From assembly GCF_014836985.1 (NCBI RefSeq), contig NZ_JACSPU010000003.1, positions 1 through 64,000 on the forward strand: 64,000 bases of DNA, read 5' to 3'. The notes beneath the pieces were generated by a model. That model worked only from the letters and a program-made list of their open reading frames with translations, made no database searches and was not told the origin of the DNA. This DNA comes from Planococcus wigleyi (lineage in GTDB: Bacteria > Bacillota > Bacilli > Bacillales_A > Planococcaceae). Positions within the stretch are counted from its first letter, which is position 1. Each line of letters starts with the position of its first letter. A program made the translations under genes and the position numbers. This document shows positions 49,969 to 58,855 of the stretch, piece after piece.

Positions 49969-52008
49969 GTGAAATTTAGAGATTATGCCATCATGGTAGC
50001 CGTCATCATGATTGTGGTGATGATGGTCATCCCTCTTCCGCCGCTCTTATTAGATGTCTTAATCATGATCAATATCAGTCTTGCCTTAACGATCTTGTTA
50101 GTGGCAATGAATACAAAAGAACCGCTGCAATTTTCTATTTTTCCTACTTTATTATTATTAACGACTTTATTTCGTTTAGGCTTGAACGTCTCGACGACGC
50201 GTTCGATCCTCACTAACCAAACCGGTGGACAAGTCATTGAAACATTCGGCTCATTTGTGGTCGGTGGCAGTGCAATCATCGGGATTCTGGTATTCCTGAT
50301 CCTCGTCATCATCCAGTTCCTGGTCATCACAAAAGGATCAGAACGCGTAGCGGAAGTGGCTGCACGTTTCACACTCGATTCCATGCCCGGCAAACAGATG
50401 AGCATCGACGCTGATCTTGGCGCTGGCATGATTTCGGATCAAGAAGCCAAGAACCGCCGCGAGAAAGTCAGCTCAGAAGCGGATTTCTATGGTGCCATGG
50501 ACGGTGCCAGCAAATTCGTCAAAGGAGATGCAATTGCCGGCATCATCATTACGCTCATTAACATTATCGGCGGTTTGCTGATTGGTGTGATGGTCCACAA
50601 GCTGCCATTCGGTGAAGCGGCCCAGTTGTTCACCCTGCTGTCGATCGGAGACGGTTTGGTTTCTCAAATTCCAGCCCTACTGATCTCTACTGCAATGGGT
50701 ATTGTCGTAACTCGCGCAGTATCGGATGGCAATCTGGGTTCGGATATCACCAAGCAGCTTTTTGCTTATCCGAAAATGCTGTACATCGTAGCTGGAACCT
50801 TGGTCATGTTTGCAGTGTTTACACCGATCAGCCCGTTGTTGGTGGTGCCGATTGCAGGTGTCATCGCTTATGGCGCGTTCAGTATGCAAAAGACCTTGAA
50901 ATCTGAAGAAAAACAGGACGTCGACTTAAGCAAAGATGAAAAAGAAATCGAAGGGATGAAAAGTCCGGAAAGCGTCATCGACTTATTGCATGTCGACGCC
51001 ATCGAGTTTGAATTCGGCTATGGCCTGATCCCGATTGCCGATAAAAACCAAGGCGGTGATTTGCTGGACCGTGTCATCATGATTCGCCGGCAATGTGCAA
51101 TGGAACTGGGCATTGTGGTTCCAGTTATTCGGATCCGTGATAATATTCAGCTTCAGCCCAATGAATATGTCATCAAGATCAAAGGGAACCGGGTAGCTTC
51201 GGGTGAAATCATGCTCGACCATTACTTGGCGATGAGTCCGGGCATTGACGACGAAGCGGTAGAAGGCATTGAAACAGTTGAACCCGCCTTCGGCATGCCG
51301 GCTCTATGGGTCAATGAAGACATGAAAGAAGAAGCCGAAATGGCAGGCTATGCCATCGTTGACCCGCCTTCTGTCGTTTCAACTCACCTGACGGAAGTCA
51401 TCAAGCGCCATGCCCATGAACTGATCGGCAGGCAGGAAGTGAAATCATTGATTGAAAATGTGCGGGAAACTGCCCCGGCAGTAGTGGAAGAATTGGTGCC
51501 GCAGCTGATGACCATCGGCGAAGTGCAGAAAGTGCTGATGAAGTTATTGAAAGAAAAAGTATCGATCCGCAATTTATTGGTCATCTTGGAAACGCTGGCC
51601 GATTATGCTTCGCAGACAAAAGATACAGACCTATTGACGGAATACGTCCGCCAGTCCTTATCGCGCCAAATTACATTGCAATACGCGACTCAGAAAGAGC
51701 CGCTGCAAGTGATTACAGCTGGAGCAAGCCTTGAGAAGAAGTTCGCGGATTCGGTTCACCGGACGGAACAAGGCAATTACTTGTCCATCGATCCGGAGTC
51801 TTCCCAGACAATTTTCCAGAAGATTACGGAACAAGCCGCACAGCTTCAGCAAACCGGCGTCCAGCCGATTCTGCTGACGTCTCCGGCCATCCGGATTTAC
51901 ATGAGGCAGTTCGTGGAGCGTTTTGCCCCAGATCTGCCGGTACTGTCCTATAACGAACTGGAACCTGAAATTGAAATCCAAAGTGTTGGAGTGGTTAACA
52001 TCTCATGA
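49969..52008 (+). CDS. flhA: Flagellar export protein FlhA
   Basis: 679 residues. Eight membrane helices (about 1-310) with the FHIPEP-region sequence FPTLLLLTTLFRLGLNVSTTRSIL and FTLDSMPGKQMSIDADLGAGMI, then a large cytoplasmic domain that docks chaperone-substrate complexes. GTG start after GAGGAGGG. The stop overlaps flhF by 4 bases. Confidence 0.97.
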   Translation: MKFRDYAIMVAVIMIVVMMVIPLPPLLLDVLIMINISLALTILLVAMNTKEPLQFSIFPTLLLLTTLFRLGLNVSTTRSILTNQTGGQVIETFGSFVVGGSAIIGILVFLILVIIQFLVITKGSERVAEVAARFTLDSMPGKQMSIDADLGAGMISDQEAKNRREKVSSEADFYGAMDGASKFVKGDAIAGIIITLINIIGGLLIGVMVHKLPFGEAAQLFTLLSIGDGLVSQIPALLISTAMGIVVTRAVSDGNLGSDITKQLFAYPKMLYIVAGTLVMFAVFTPISPLLVVPIAGVIAYGAFSMQKTLKSEEKQDVDLSKDEKEIEGMKSPESVIDLLHVDAIEFEFGYGLIPIADKNQGGDLLDRVIMIRRQCAMELGIVVPVIRIRDNIQLQPNEYVIKIKGNRVASGEIMLDHYLAMSPGIDDEAVEGIETVEPAFGMPALWVNEDMKEEAEMAGYAIVDPPSVVSTHLTEVIKRHAHELIGRQEVKSLIENVRETAPAVVEELVPQLMTIGEVQKVLMKLLKEKVSIRNLLVILETLADYASQTKDTDLLTEYVRQSLSRQITLQYATQKEPLQVITAGASLEKKFADSVHRTEQGNYLSIDPESSQTIFQKITEQAAQLQQTGVQPILLTSPAIRIYMRQFVERFAPDLPVLSYNELEPEIEIQSVGVVNIS

Positions 52009-53045
52009 TGCTGAAAACCTATATCGTCGGCACAATGACCGAAGCGATCCCCCTGATCAAGCAGGATTTGGGTGCTGATGCTTTGATCTTGAATACCAAA
52101 AAAATCAAAACCGGTGGATTTCTTGGGTTTTTCCAGAAAGACAAACTGGAAGTCACTGCTGCCGTTGACCCCGAAGTGAAGCAGGAGATGCAGGTCCAGC
52201 AAGTTGAATTTCCAAAAGCTGCGACCAGTGTAACACTGGAAATCGAATCCACTGCTGAACTGCTTCAGGGAATAAAAAGACTATTGGCGGCACAGGAAGT
52301 GGCAGTGGATGTCCAAGGGGAATTGCTTTCAAAACTGCTTTCAAGACTAAAGGAAAAAACTGACCATACGTTAGAGATTGTGCATCAGATGGCTCGCGAA
52401 GAATTGATGGAGATGGTTGAAAATAATCAAAGCCCAAGCATTGTTACAGAACCGGAAATCATTTGTTTTATGGGTCCGACGGGTGTCGGAAAAACAACGT
52501 CCATCGCTAAAATTGCTGCTGATTATATGCTGAACAAAGATAAAAAAGTGGGATTAGTTACTGCAGATAAGTATCGCATTGCCGCAGTAGAGCAATTGAA
52601 GACTTATGGCAGCATCTTGAACATTCCGGTCAGAGCGGTTGAAACGGCAGGAGAGGTGTTGGTTGCACTGGAGGATTTTCAGGACTGTGACATCATTTTA
52701 ATGGATACGGCAGGACGCAATTATCAACAGTCCCAGTATATCGAAGAGTTGAAACGATTATTGCCGCTTGCCAGCAAGATTCAAATTCATTTGGTGTTGA
52801 GCTTGACCGCAAAGTACGAAGATATGAAAAAAATCATAGATAATTTTCAATCGCTTTCCGTGGATGAATTGTTGTTAACCAAAAAAGATGAAACCAGTTC
52901 TGTGGGAGCGATCCTCAACTTAATTCATCATTATGATATCCCCATTCGCCAGATCGCCAATGGGCAAAATGTTCCCAACGACATACTGAAAGTCACTCCA
53001 AGTGTAGTGGCGGATTTTATATTGGAGGAAGACAATCATGCTTGA
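52005..53045 (+). CDS. flhF: Flagellar SRP-type GTPase FlhF
   Basis: 346 residues. N-terminal basic/variable part, a helical N domain (about 85-145) and an SRP GTPase G domain with P-loop GPTGVGKTT (157-165), DTAGRNYQQS and TKKDETSSVGAIL. FlhF sets the site of flagellar assembly and pairs with FlhG. It overlaps both flhA and flhG. Confidence 0.96.
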   Translation: MMLKTYIVGTMTEAIPLIKQDLGADALILNTKKIKTGGFLGFFQKDKLEVTAAVDPEVKQEMQVQQVEFPKAATSVTLEIESTAELLQGIKRLLAAQEVAVDVQGELLSKLLSRLKEKTDHTLEIVHQMAREELMEMVENNQSPSIVTEPEIICFMGPTGVGKTTSIAKIAADYMLNKDKKVGLVTADKYRIAAVEQLKTYGSILNIPVRAVETAGEVLVALEDFQDCDIILMDTAGRNYQQSQYIEELKRLLPLASKIQIHLVLSLTAKYEDMKKIIDNFQSLSVDELLLTKKDETSSVGAILNLIHHYDIPIRQIANGQNVPNDILKVTPSVVADFILEEDNHA

Positions 53046-53907
53046 TCAGGCAAATGGTCTAAGAGAAAAGATGAAGAATCAGCAACCCGGAAATCCTGGC
53101 AGGAAAGCTGGTAAAAAGACCCGTGTCCTGGCAGTCGCCAGCGGCAAAGGAGGGGTGGGAAAGTCAAACTTCGCTTTGAACTTTGCATTAAGCTTGATCG
53201 AGCAAAACAAGAAAGTATTGATTTTTGATGTTGATCTTGGCTTTGCCAATATTGAGGTGCTTCTTGGCCTTATGCCGCGGGAAACCATCGCAACGATGAT
53301 CGAAAAAGATCTGGCTGTACAGGACATAATCGAAGAAGGACCGAATGGCTTGTTGTTCATTTCAGGAGGCAACGGTTTTAATGAATTATTTCAGATGAAT
53401 GATCTGAAATTGGAAAAAATCTTTAAGGAATTCGGCACTCTGCAAGGCAAGGTGGATTACATCATCCTGGATACTGGAGCTGGCTTATCTTATGAAAATC
53501 TCCGGTTTATCTTGGCTGCAGATGATGTCATTCTGGTGACGACTCCGGAGCCGACGTCGATTACGGATGCCTACTCAGTTGTAAAAATGGTCCAGGGCAT
53601 AGATCCAAATATCCACTTGAAATTGGTGGTCAACCAATGCATCAGCGAAAAAGAGGGGCAACAAACGGCGGACAATTTCAAACAGGCTACTGAGCAATTT
53701 TTGGGTAAAGAAATTGGCTCATTGGGGTGCATCCCGAGCGACGCGCGCGTACCGGAAGCTGTGAAAAGGCAGCAGCCGCTTCTCCTGGCCTATCCGAACA
53801 GCGAATCGGCAACAGCCATACGCCAGATAGCAAGTGGATTTCTGCAGCTGCCGTTGCCGTATAAGCTCGGCCTTAAAGGCTTTATCATGAAAATCTTGTT
53901 TAAATAA
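53038..53907 (+). CDS. flhG: MinD-like ATPase FlhG
   Basis: 289 residues. The N-terminal DQANGLR motif stimulates the FlhF GTPase. The deviant Walker A KGGVGKS (37-43), VDLGFANIEVLLGL and LDTGAGLS follow. The C-terminal amphipathic helix (KLGLKGFIMKILFK) fits membrane targeting. It controls flagellar number. In B. subtilis the cheB-A-W-C-D genes follow; here sigD comes 36 bases later. Confidence 0.95.
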   Translation: MLDQANGLREKMKNQQPGNPGRKAGKKTRVLAVASGKGGVGKSNFALNFALSLIEQNKKVLIFDVDLGFANIEVLLGLMPRETIATMIEKDLAVQDIIEEGPNGLLFISGGNGFNELFQMNDLKLEKIFKEFGTLQGKVDYIILDTGAGLSYENLRFILAADDVILVTTPEPTSITDAYSVVKMVQGIDPNIHLKLVVNQCISEKEGQQTADNFKQATEQFLGKEIGSLGCIPSDARVPEAVKRQQPLLLAYPNSESATAIRQIASGFLQLPLPYKLGLKGFIMKILFK

Positions 53908-53943
53908 GGGCGGTTTTTTCGCTTGGAAATGGTGGTGAAAATC

Positions 53944-54702
53944 ATGCTGAACCAGAAACTATCAAAAGAAGAACTTAATTATTGGGGTGACTGGCAACAG
54001 CACCGGGATCCGCTGGCTGGCGAGTATCTGGTTGAACAGTATCTTCCATTAGTAGATTACGTCATTCAACGCTTTATGATCAGTTTGCCCAAAACTGTGG
54101 AAAAAGATGATGTCCGCAGCTATGCCTATGAAGGATTGCTTGATGCGTTGAGCAAATTCAACATCGAGCGGGATCTGAAGTTTGAAACCTATGCTTCCTG
54201 GCGCATTAAAGGGGCTATTATTGATGGGCTGCGGAACAGTGATTGGCTTCCGCGTTCTGTCCGGGATAAAGTGAAAAAAATTGAAAAGGCCTATCTATTG
54301 CTGGAACAGGAGAATAACGAATCGGTCTCTGATGACCAAGTCAGCGCCTACTTGGGCATCACCAAAGCGGAACTTAACAAGACGGTTTCTGAAGCCGCCT
54401 TATCGACAATGATTTCAATGGATGATGAACATTTCCAAGAGCAAGGGACAATGGGTAGCTACTATGCCGATTCCCCTGAACGTCACCTGTCAGAGCAAAT
54501 GACTAAGGAATCATTAGTCCGTGCGATTGATAAATTGCCGGAAAAAGAAAAAATCACTGTTTCTCTATGTTATTTTGAAGAAATGAAATTAACCGAGATT
54601 GCGGAAATTCTCAATGTCAGCGTTTCAAGAGTCTCACAGCTTCACTCGAAAGCCATGCTGCGTTTGCATGCTTCGATTTTATCCGTACATGATAATTATT
54701 AA
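53944..54702 (+). CDS. sigD: RNA polymerase sigma factor SigD/FliA
   Basis: 252 residues. Region 2: DVRSYAYEGLLDALSKFNIERDLKFETYASWRIKGAIIDGLRNSDWLPRSVR-type, region 4: LTEIAEILNVSVSRVSQLHSKAMLRL. It recognises the TAAA-N15-GCCGATAA promoters seen upstream of hag, flaG and yvyF. ATG 53944 fits the GGTGGTGA site and the usual N terminus; in-frame starts at 53923 and 53929 are poorer. It is inhibited by FlgM. Being behind the riboswitch, the late genes are indirectly under c-di-GMP control. Confidence 0.96.
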   Translation: MLNQKLSKEELNYWGDWQQHRDPLAGEYLVEQYLPLVDYVIQRFMISLPKTVEKDDVRSYAYEGLLDALSKFNIERDLKFETYASWRIKGAIIDGLRNSDWLPRSVRDKVKKIEKAYLLLEQENNESVSDDQVSAYLGITKAELNKTVSEAALSTMISMDDEHFQEQGTMGSYYADSPERHLSEQMTKESLVRAIDKLPEKEKITVSLCYFEEMKLTEIAEILNVSVSRVSQLHSKAMLRLHASILSVHDNY

Positions 54703-54729
54703 GGTGCAATCAAAACAGAAGGTGCGGGG

Positions 54730-55161
54730 ATGACAATGGAATGGCTATCGGTCGCAATAATCTTCTTATTGCTGGCAATGAATATAAAATTGATGCTATC
54801 TGTTAAAAAGCAGCAGGCGGAACAAGCCCCAGCTGGAATCCATGAAGATATGGCGGAATTCATAGCCCAACTTGAAAAAGAAAATAAGGAACTTTACGAT
54901 AAATTACTTTCCCATCTGAAAGGCAGCGAGTCGGATTTAGTGGAGCGAATTGAACGTTTGGAAGAAAAACTTGCCTCTGAGTTTGAAGAGGTGCCGGAAA
55001 TCGATTCTATAGAAACTGAAAAGATCATGCAGCTTTCCAGACAAGGATTTTCTTTCGAACAAATTGCCAAAGTGCTCCAAACGGAGTATGGAAAAGTGGA
55101 ACTCGTCGTTAATAGAAACAATCAGCATCATGAGAATACGAAAGAAGACGAGGTGCTGTAA
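54730..55161 (+). CDS. swrB: SwrB-like / DUF6115 protein
   Basis: 143 residues. A single N-terminal membrane helix (about 3-22), a long coiled coil (about 30-90, EFIAQLEKENKELYDKLL ... ERIERLEEKL), and a small helix-turn-helix-like end, MQLSRQGFSFEQIAKVLQTEYGKVELVV. This is the layout of B. subtilis SwrB (YlxL), which also follows sigD and promotes basal body activation and swarming. Sequence similarity beyond the C-terminal motif is modest. ATG 54736 is an alternative start. Confidence 0.75.
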   Translation: MTMEWLSVAIIFLLLAMNIKLMLSVKKQQAEQAPAGIHEDMAEFIAQLEKENKELYDKLLSHLKGSESDLVERIERLEEKLASEFEEVPEIDSIETEKIMQLSRQGFSFEQIAKVLQTEYGKVELVVNRNNQHHENTKEDEVL

Positions 55162-55599
55162 ATGCGCATTGACAGTCAAAGCAATATCCAAAACGAACGG
55201 CTTTCGGTACAGGGCACGGGAAATAAGAGCGGAGAGCTTTTTATGAATGCCATGAAAAAATCCCAATCAAAGCTTCACAATGATTCCCTGAACCAATTGA
55301 TGGGGCGTGTGGATGCGCAAGGCCAGAAGCTTTCCAACCAGCGGACACTCGAAAACCTATTGAATTACAAGCAGGCAGTCAAGCAATTCGTCGGCGAATC
55401 CACACGGCATGGTTTACGTTTATCGGATGAACAAAGCCATGCGCCAGGCGGAGGCATGAAATCCCATCAGATCATCAAAGTGATTGATCAAAAACTGATT
55501 GAAATTCAAGACGAATTATTGAATAATGAAGAAGCTGGCATCGGTACTTTAGATCTAGTTGGGGAAATTAAAGGCTTGCTCGTTAATTTGTATATGTAA
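55162..55599 (+). CDS. YaaR/DUF327 family protein
   Basis: 145 residues. The pattern LMGRVDAQGQKLSNQRTLENLLNYKQAVKQFV, then KVIDQKLIEIQDELLNNEE and DLVGEIKGLLVNLYM, matches DUF327 (YaaR), a helical cytoplasmic family. Function unknown. It directly abuts the preceding stop (no gap) inside the flagellar operon, so a motility link is likely here; in B. subtilis yaaR is elsewhere. Confidence 0.75.
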   Translation: MRIDSQSNIQNERLSVQGTGNKSGELFMNAMKKSQSKLHNDSLNQLMGRVDAQGQKLSNQRTLENLLNYKQAVKQFVGESTRHGLRLSDEQSHAPGGGMKSHQIIKVIDQKLIEIQDELLNNEEAGIGTLDLVGEIKGLLVNLYM

Positions 55600-55619
55600 C
55601 CAGGGGTGGAGAGGGCGAA

Positions 55620-55970
55620 ATGGGAGAAAATCGTCGCGAGTTTTTTAGGGTAGTTTTTAATCAGGCCGTAACTGGTAAAGTATCGGTTTACGGAGGCAGA
55701 TTCTTGCCGATTGAGATTTACAATGTCAGTGTAGGGGGACTGACATTTTCTTCAGCGCTTAATATTCCTTTGCAGGAAAGTGTAAATTGCAGCTTTCAAA
55801 TACTGGACAGCGCTTTTCTGTTGCCAGGGGCGATTGTTCGAAAATCAACAAGAGTGGACACCATAGAATACGGAGTTGAGTTCTCAGTAAATCAGGGAAC
55901 TTCTTCGGAATTATTCAAGCAACTGAATTACTACCAGATTCGTCAGCGCAAAGGTTTATTGGCAGAGTGA
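55620..55970 (+). CDS. Single-domain PilZ c-di-GMP receptor
   Basis: 116 residues, one PilZ domain. The RxxxR motif is RREFFR (5-10) and the second motif is NVSVGG (35-40), together the c-di-GMP site. It lacks the YcgR-N domain of B. subtilis DgrA/YpfA, so if it brakes the motor it does so as a lone PilZ domain. Last gene of the flgB-to-sigD operon, which itself begins with a c-di-GMP riboswitch. GGAGAGGG precedes the ATG. Confidence 0.88.
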   Translation: MGENRREFFRVVFNQAVTGKVSVYGGRFLPIEIYNVSVGGLTFSSALNIPLQESVNCSFQILDSAFLLPGAIVRKSTRVDTIEYGVEFSVNQGTSSELFKQLNYYQIRQRKGLLAE

Positions 55971-55989
55971 TGCCACAAGCTGCGCTTAC

Positions 55990-56021
55990 AAAGAACAAAC
56001 CCTCGGGCTTGTTCTTTTTTT
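55990..56021 (+). terminator. Terminator of the flagellar operon
   Basis: AAGAACAA / TTGTTCTT hairpin with a seven-T run, 20 bases after the PilZ stop. Confidence 0.85.
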
Positions 56022-56118
56022 GATTACTGTAAATGTCTGTAGTTCGTCTGAGCTTAGAAGGACTTTCTAGAGGGAAAAGAGAAGTAATAGCCATACGAAA
56101 AAAGAGAAGGTGGAAAAA

Positions 56119-56892
56119 ATGGAAGCACCAGCAGAAATTCTTTCCGTTTGGCGGCAATTCGATGATTTTCCAATGGAGACCTTGACCAAAGCTTGGTATT
56201 CTCAGCGTTCAGGCGAACAGAAACAGCGCAGCGTAGAGTTGATGAAGGAACAGCGGGAGCAGTATGGAATCACCGGCAATTGTTTTGATTTGGCCATTTG
56301 GCTGCTTGCAGCTTTTGATGAAGCGGGTGTGAAAGCTTATCCGGTAGGCAGTGAGCTTGGAACGGAACAGGCACATGGCGCTATTATGGCCGAAGACCGG
56401 GATGGGCGCAGATTCCTGTGTGATTTAGGGGATCAATGGATACAGCCAATCTTGATGGATGTCGATAGACCGGAGTTTACAGGTGAAAGGCTGGCAGGAT
56501 TCTTTCCGGGAGCGGAAGTGCAAGTACAGAAAACCGAAGAAGGAATAAAAGTCATTTATTATCGGCCGAACGGCAAACAGTCTCAGCAGATCTATACGAT
56601 AGAGCCGGTGGATCGCGCAGACTTTATGGAAGCGGCTGAGTATTCCCAGCGCCATATCCATCCAGAGCCGCTCGTTGAAGTCCGGTTGCCGGGAGAAGGC
56701 GAAACCGTTCATTGGGAGTTCGACAACTGGACAAGCTTTTTAAGCACCAGTACGGGTCTTTATCCGGACGAACCGATTGAAAGGCTGGAAGATTGGGTAG
56801 AAAGAATACATGACAAAACGCATTACGATAAAGAGTTTCTGGCAGAAGCCTTAGGATTTTACCGCCGGCTGAATTTGGGTGGGCATGAATAG
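56119..56892 (+). CDS. Putative cysteine acyltransferase/transglutaminase-fold protein (NAT-like)
   Basis: About 257 residues. A possible Cys-His-Asp triad can be read as in arylamine N-acetyltransferases: Cys in GNCFDLAIWLL (about 54), His in QAHGAIMAEDRDG (about 87), Asp in FLCDLGDQW (about 101-104). The rest is beta-rich and unrecognised. A substrate cannot be proposed. ATG 56119 is 8 bases after AAGG; a GTG at 56110 overlaps that site. It stands after the flagellar terminator, 40 bases before another unrecognised gene. Confidence 0.5.
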   Translation: MEAPAEILSVWRQFDDFPMETLTKAWYSQRSGEQKQRSVELMKEQREQYGITGNCFDLAIWLLAAFDEAGVKAYPVGSELGTEQAHGAIMAEDRDGRRFLCDLGDQWIQPILMDVDRPEFTGERLAGFFPGAEVQVQKTEEGIKVIYYRPNGKQSQQIYTIEPVDRADFMEAAEYSQRHIHPEPLVEVRLPGEGETVHWEFDNWTSFLSTSTGLYPDEPIERLEDWVERIHDKTHYDKEFLAEALGFYRRLNLGGHE

Positions 56893-56931
56893 ATAGAGTG
56901 TATGGGGAGAAAAGGGCAGGTGATGAATGGC

Positions 56932-57396
56932 ATGGAACTTAAAACACAATTACAATTTGAACTTACCGAATTCATAGACGGTGATGGAGTCGAAAGAATA
57001 CCTGCTATCGGAAATTATGATTATTGGCTTTTGCTGATGGAATATTTTCTGGCTAAATCCGATACATTTGAAATTCATTGCTTTAATGAAGAAGCAGGAG
57101 TGATTGAAGAGCTTACAACCAGTTTGCCTGGATTGTTCGATATTGATGACAAGCAGGGTATGACCATTTTCTCGGGGTTGTTGACATTGGAAATTGCTGA
57201 ATACCTGATGAGCTGCCATGTCAGTGAAAAGAAAAAGCTCAAGTGGTTCTCCATTTTCTTGAGCAGAGGAGAACAGCATATTTTCTCTTCCGAACATTGG
57301 GGCACTGAATTTTTCGTTCCGGATATCACCGAAAAAGACCTGCTGTTCATCAAGCATGTAGCGCCGGATGATACACATTTTAATGAATACTCATGA
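56932..57396 (+). CDS. Hypothetical protein
   Basis: About 154 residues, acidic, no signal peptide, membrane helix or motif that I recognise. It reads as a compact alpha/beta protein with FDIDDKQGMTIFSGLLTLEIAEYLM in the middle and many aromatic residues near the end. Codon use resembles its neighbours. ATG 56932 is preferred (AGGTGAT about 7 bases upstream); ATG 56923 is adjacent to that site. It may be cotranscribed with the NAT-like gene and ends before a terminator. Confidence 0.6.
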   Translation: MELKTQLQFELTEFIDGDGVERIPAIGNYDYWLLLMEYFLAKSDTFEIHCFNEEAGVIEELTTSLPGLFDIDDKQGMTIFSGLLTLEIAEYLMSCHVSEKKKLKWFSIFLSRGEQHIFSSEHWGTEFFVPDITEKDLLFIKHVAPDDTHFNEYS

Positions 57397-57446
57397 ATGC
57401 ATTTGAAGAGCTTAAGACCAGAGAAGAATTTTATGATCGGAAGAAG

Positions 57447-57475
57447 GACCGGCCAGGTATACGGCCGGTTTTTTT
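57447..57475 (+). terminator. Terminator before the Nudix gene
   Basis: ACCGGCC / GGCCGGT hairpin with a T-run. Confidence 0.85.
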
Positions 57476-57506
57476 GCTATGCTAAAAAGAAAAAAGGGGC
57501 AGGGCG

Positions 57507-58133
57507 ATGGAAACGGAGAAATTGCGTGTGTACGATGAACATGGAAATCCGCAAGGGATAGAAACTCGGCAAGCTGTCCATGAACAAGGGCTTTGGCATG
57601 AAACGTTTCATTGTTGGATGGTGGGGCGTAGGAACAACAGAGATACGGTTTATCTCCAGTTGCGCAGTGAAGCCAAGAAAGATTTCCCCGGTTTGTTCGA
57701 CATCACTGCGGCCGGCCATTTGCTGGCGGATGAAACTGTAGAAGACGGCGTGCGGGAAGTTAAAGAGGAACTTGGCTTGGAAGTGGATTTTGATAAGCTC
57801 ATTCTTCTCGGTATGGTCAAAGATCAAATGGAGATTCCGGGTTTTATTGACAACGAACGCTGCCATTGCTTCTTATATCCTATGCCGAATAACAATGACC
57901 TTAGGTTTGAGTTGCAGCTGGAGGAAGTGTCCGGCATGGGGGAAGTTGATTTTGAGGCATTGGCGGATTTGTTTGCGGGTAAGGAAGAAGAAGTGGAGAT
58001 TGATGGGTTTATCGCAACGCTTGATGGCCATAGTCCTTTCAAAAAAAGGATTGGCCTGAAGGAGATAGTGCCGCATAGCTCCTCTTACTTGGAAAAAATC
58101 ATCTATCTTATCAGACAGGAGTTGAACAAATGA
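57507..58133 (+). CDS. Nudix hydrolase, IPP-isomerase-like group
   Basis: 208 residues. Nudix-like box: G70, E76, then REVKEELG (83-90). One residue is missing between E76 and R83 relative to the canonical GX5EX7REUXEEXGU, as I recall for a subgroup often labelled isopentenyl-diphosphate isomerase-like. The N-terminal part (YDEHGNPQGIETRQAVHEQGLWHETFHCWM) also fits that subgroup. It would hydrolyse a nucleoside diphosphate-linked compound; substrate unknown. GGGGC precedes the ATG; it overlaps the next gene by 4 bases. Confidence 0.82.
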   Translation: METEKLRVYDEHGNPQGIETRQAVHEQGLWHETFHCWMVGRRNNRDTVYLQLRSEAKKDFPGLFDITAAGHLLADETVEDGVREVKEELGLEVDFDKLILLGMVKDQMEIPGFIDNERCHCFLYPMPNNNDLRFELQLEEVSGMGEVDFEALADLFAGKEEEVEIDGFIATLDGHSPFKKRIGLKEIVPHSSSYLEKIIYLIRQELNK

Positions 58134-58795
58134 AATCATCCATTCAAGCCTTGATATTCGATGTTTATGGCACATTGTTCGATGTCTACTCGGTCAAAGA
58201 GAAGTGCAGGGATCTATACGGTGACAAAGGAGAGGAAATCAGCATCGTCTGGCGCCAGAAGCAGCTCCAGTACTCATTCTTGCGGCAATTGATGGGGCAA
58301 TATGAACCCTTTTCCAAAATCACGAGAGATGCCCTGGATTATACGTTGACGAAATTGGAACTTCCATATGATGAGGAAAAAGTGGAGACCTTGCTTGAGG
58401 CTTACAGAAATCTCGAAGCACATCCCGAATCCGCAGAAATTTTAGAGCAGATGCGCGACAAGAAAATTGCCGTTTTTTCAAATGGCTCACGGGATATGCT
58501 GGAGCCGCTTATCAAAAACTCGGTTCTTTCTGAACTGATCGATGAGATCATCAGCGTCGACGACATCAAGCAATATAAACCGACGCCGGCGTCGTACAGC
58601 TATGCCTTGAAGGTCCTTGGAGTGGAACGCCACGAAGTCCTGTTCATGTCTTCGAACGAATGGGATATTGCAGGAGCAAAGAGCTTTGGCTTTCAGACCG
58701 CCTGGATCAACCGGGACGGGATGCCGTTGGATAAACTGGGTATGGAGCCCGACAGCATCTATCGGGACCTTACCGGTATTTTGGAATGGCAATGA
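58130..58795 (+). CDS. Haloacid dehalogenase, type II
   Basis: 221 residues. Motifs of L-2-haloacid dehalogenases: FDVYGTLFDV with nucleophile Asp11, WR near 41, FSNGS, KPTPASYSYAL with Lys, and MSSNEWDIAGAKSFGFQTAWINR with the Ser-Asn-Asp set. The protein could remove halide from 2-haloacids, but such HAD proteins may act on phosphorylated or other acids. It is coupled to the Nudix gene (ATGA overlap). Confidence 0.86.
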   Translation: MKSSIQALIFDVYGTLFDVYSVKEKCRDLYGDKGEEISIVWRQKQLQYSFLRQLMGQYEPFSKITRDALDYTLTKLELPYDEEKVETLLEAYRNLEAHPESAEILEQMRDKKIAVFSNGSRDMLEPLIKNSVLSELIDEIISVDDIKQYKPTPASYSYALKVLGVERHEVLFMSSNEWDIAGAKSFGFQTAWINRDGMPLDKLGMEPDSIYRDLTGILEWQ

Positions 58796-58813
58796 ACAGC
58801 ATTTTCATCAAAC

Positions 58814-58850
58814 AAAACGGCAGTGCCTTTTACAGGCCTGCCGTTTTTTT
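58814..58850. terminator. Bidirectional terminator, HAD gene / DUF3899 gene
   Basis: AAAACGGCAGTGCC / GGCCTGCCGTTTT hairpin with Ts, between convergent genes. Confidence 0.88.
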
Positions 58851-58855
58851 ATTGG

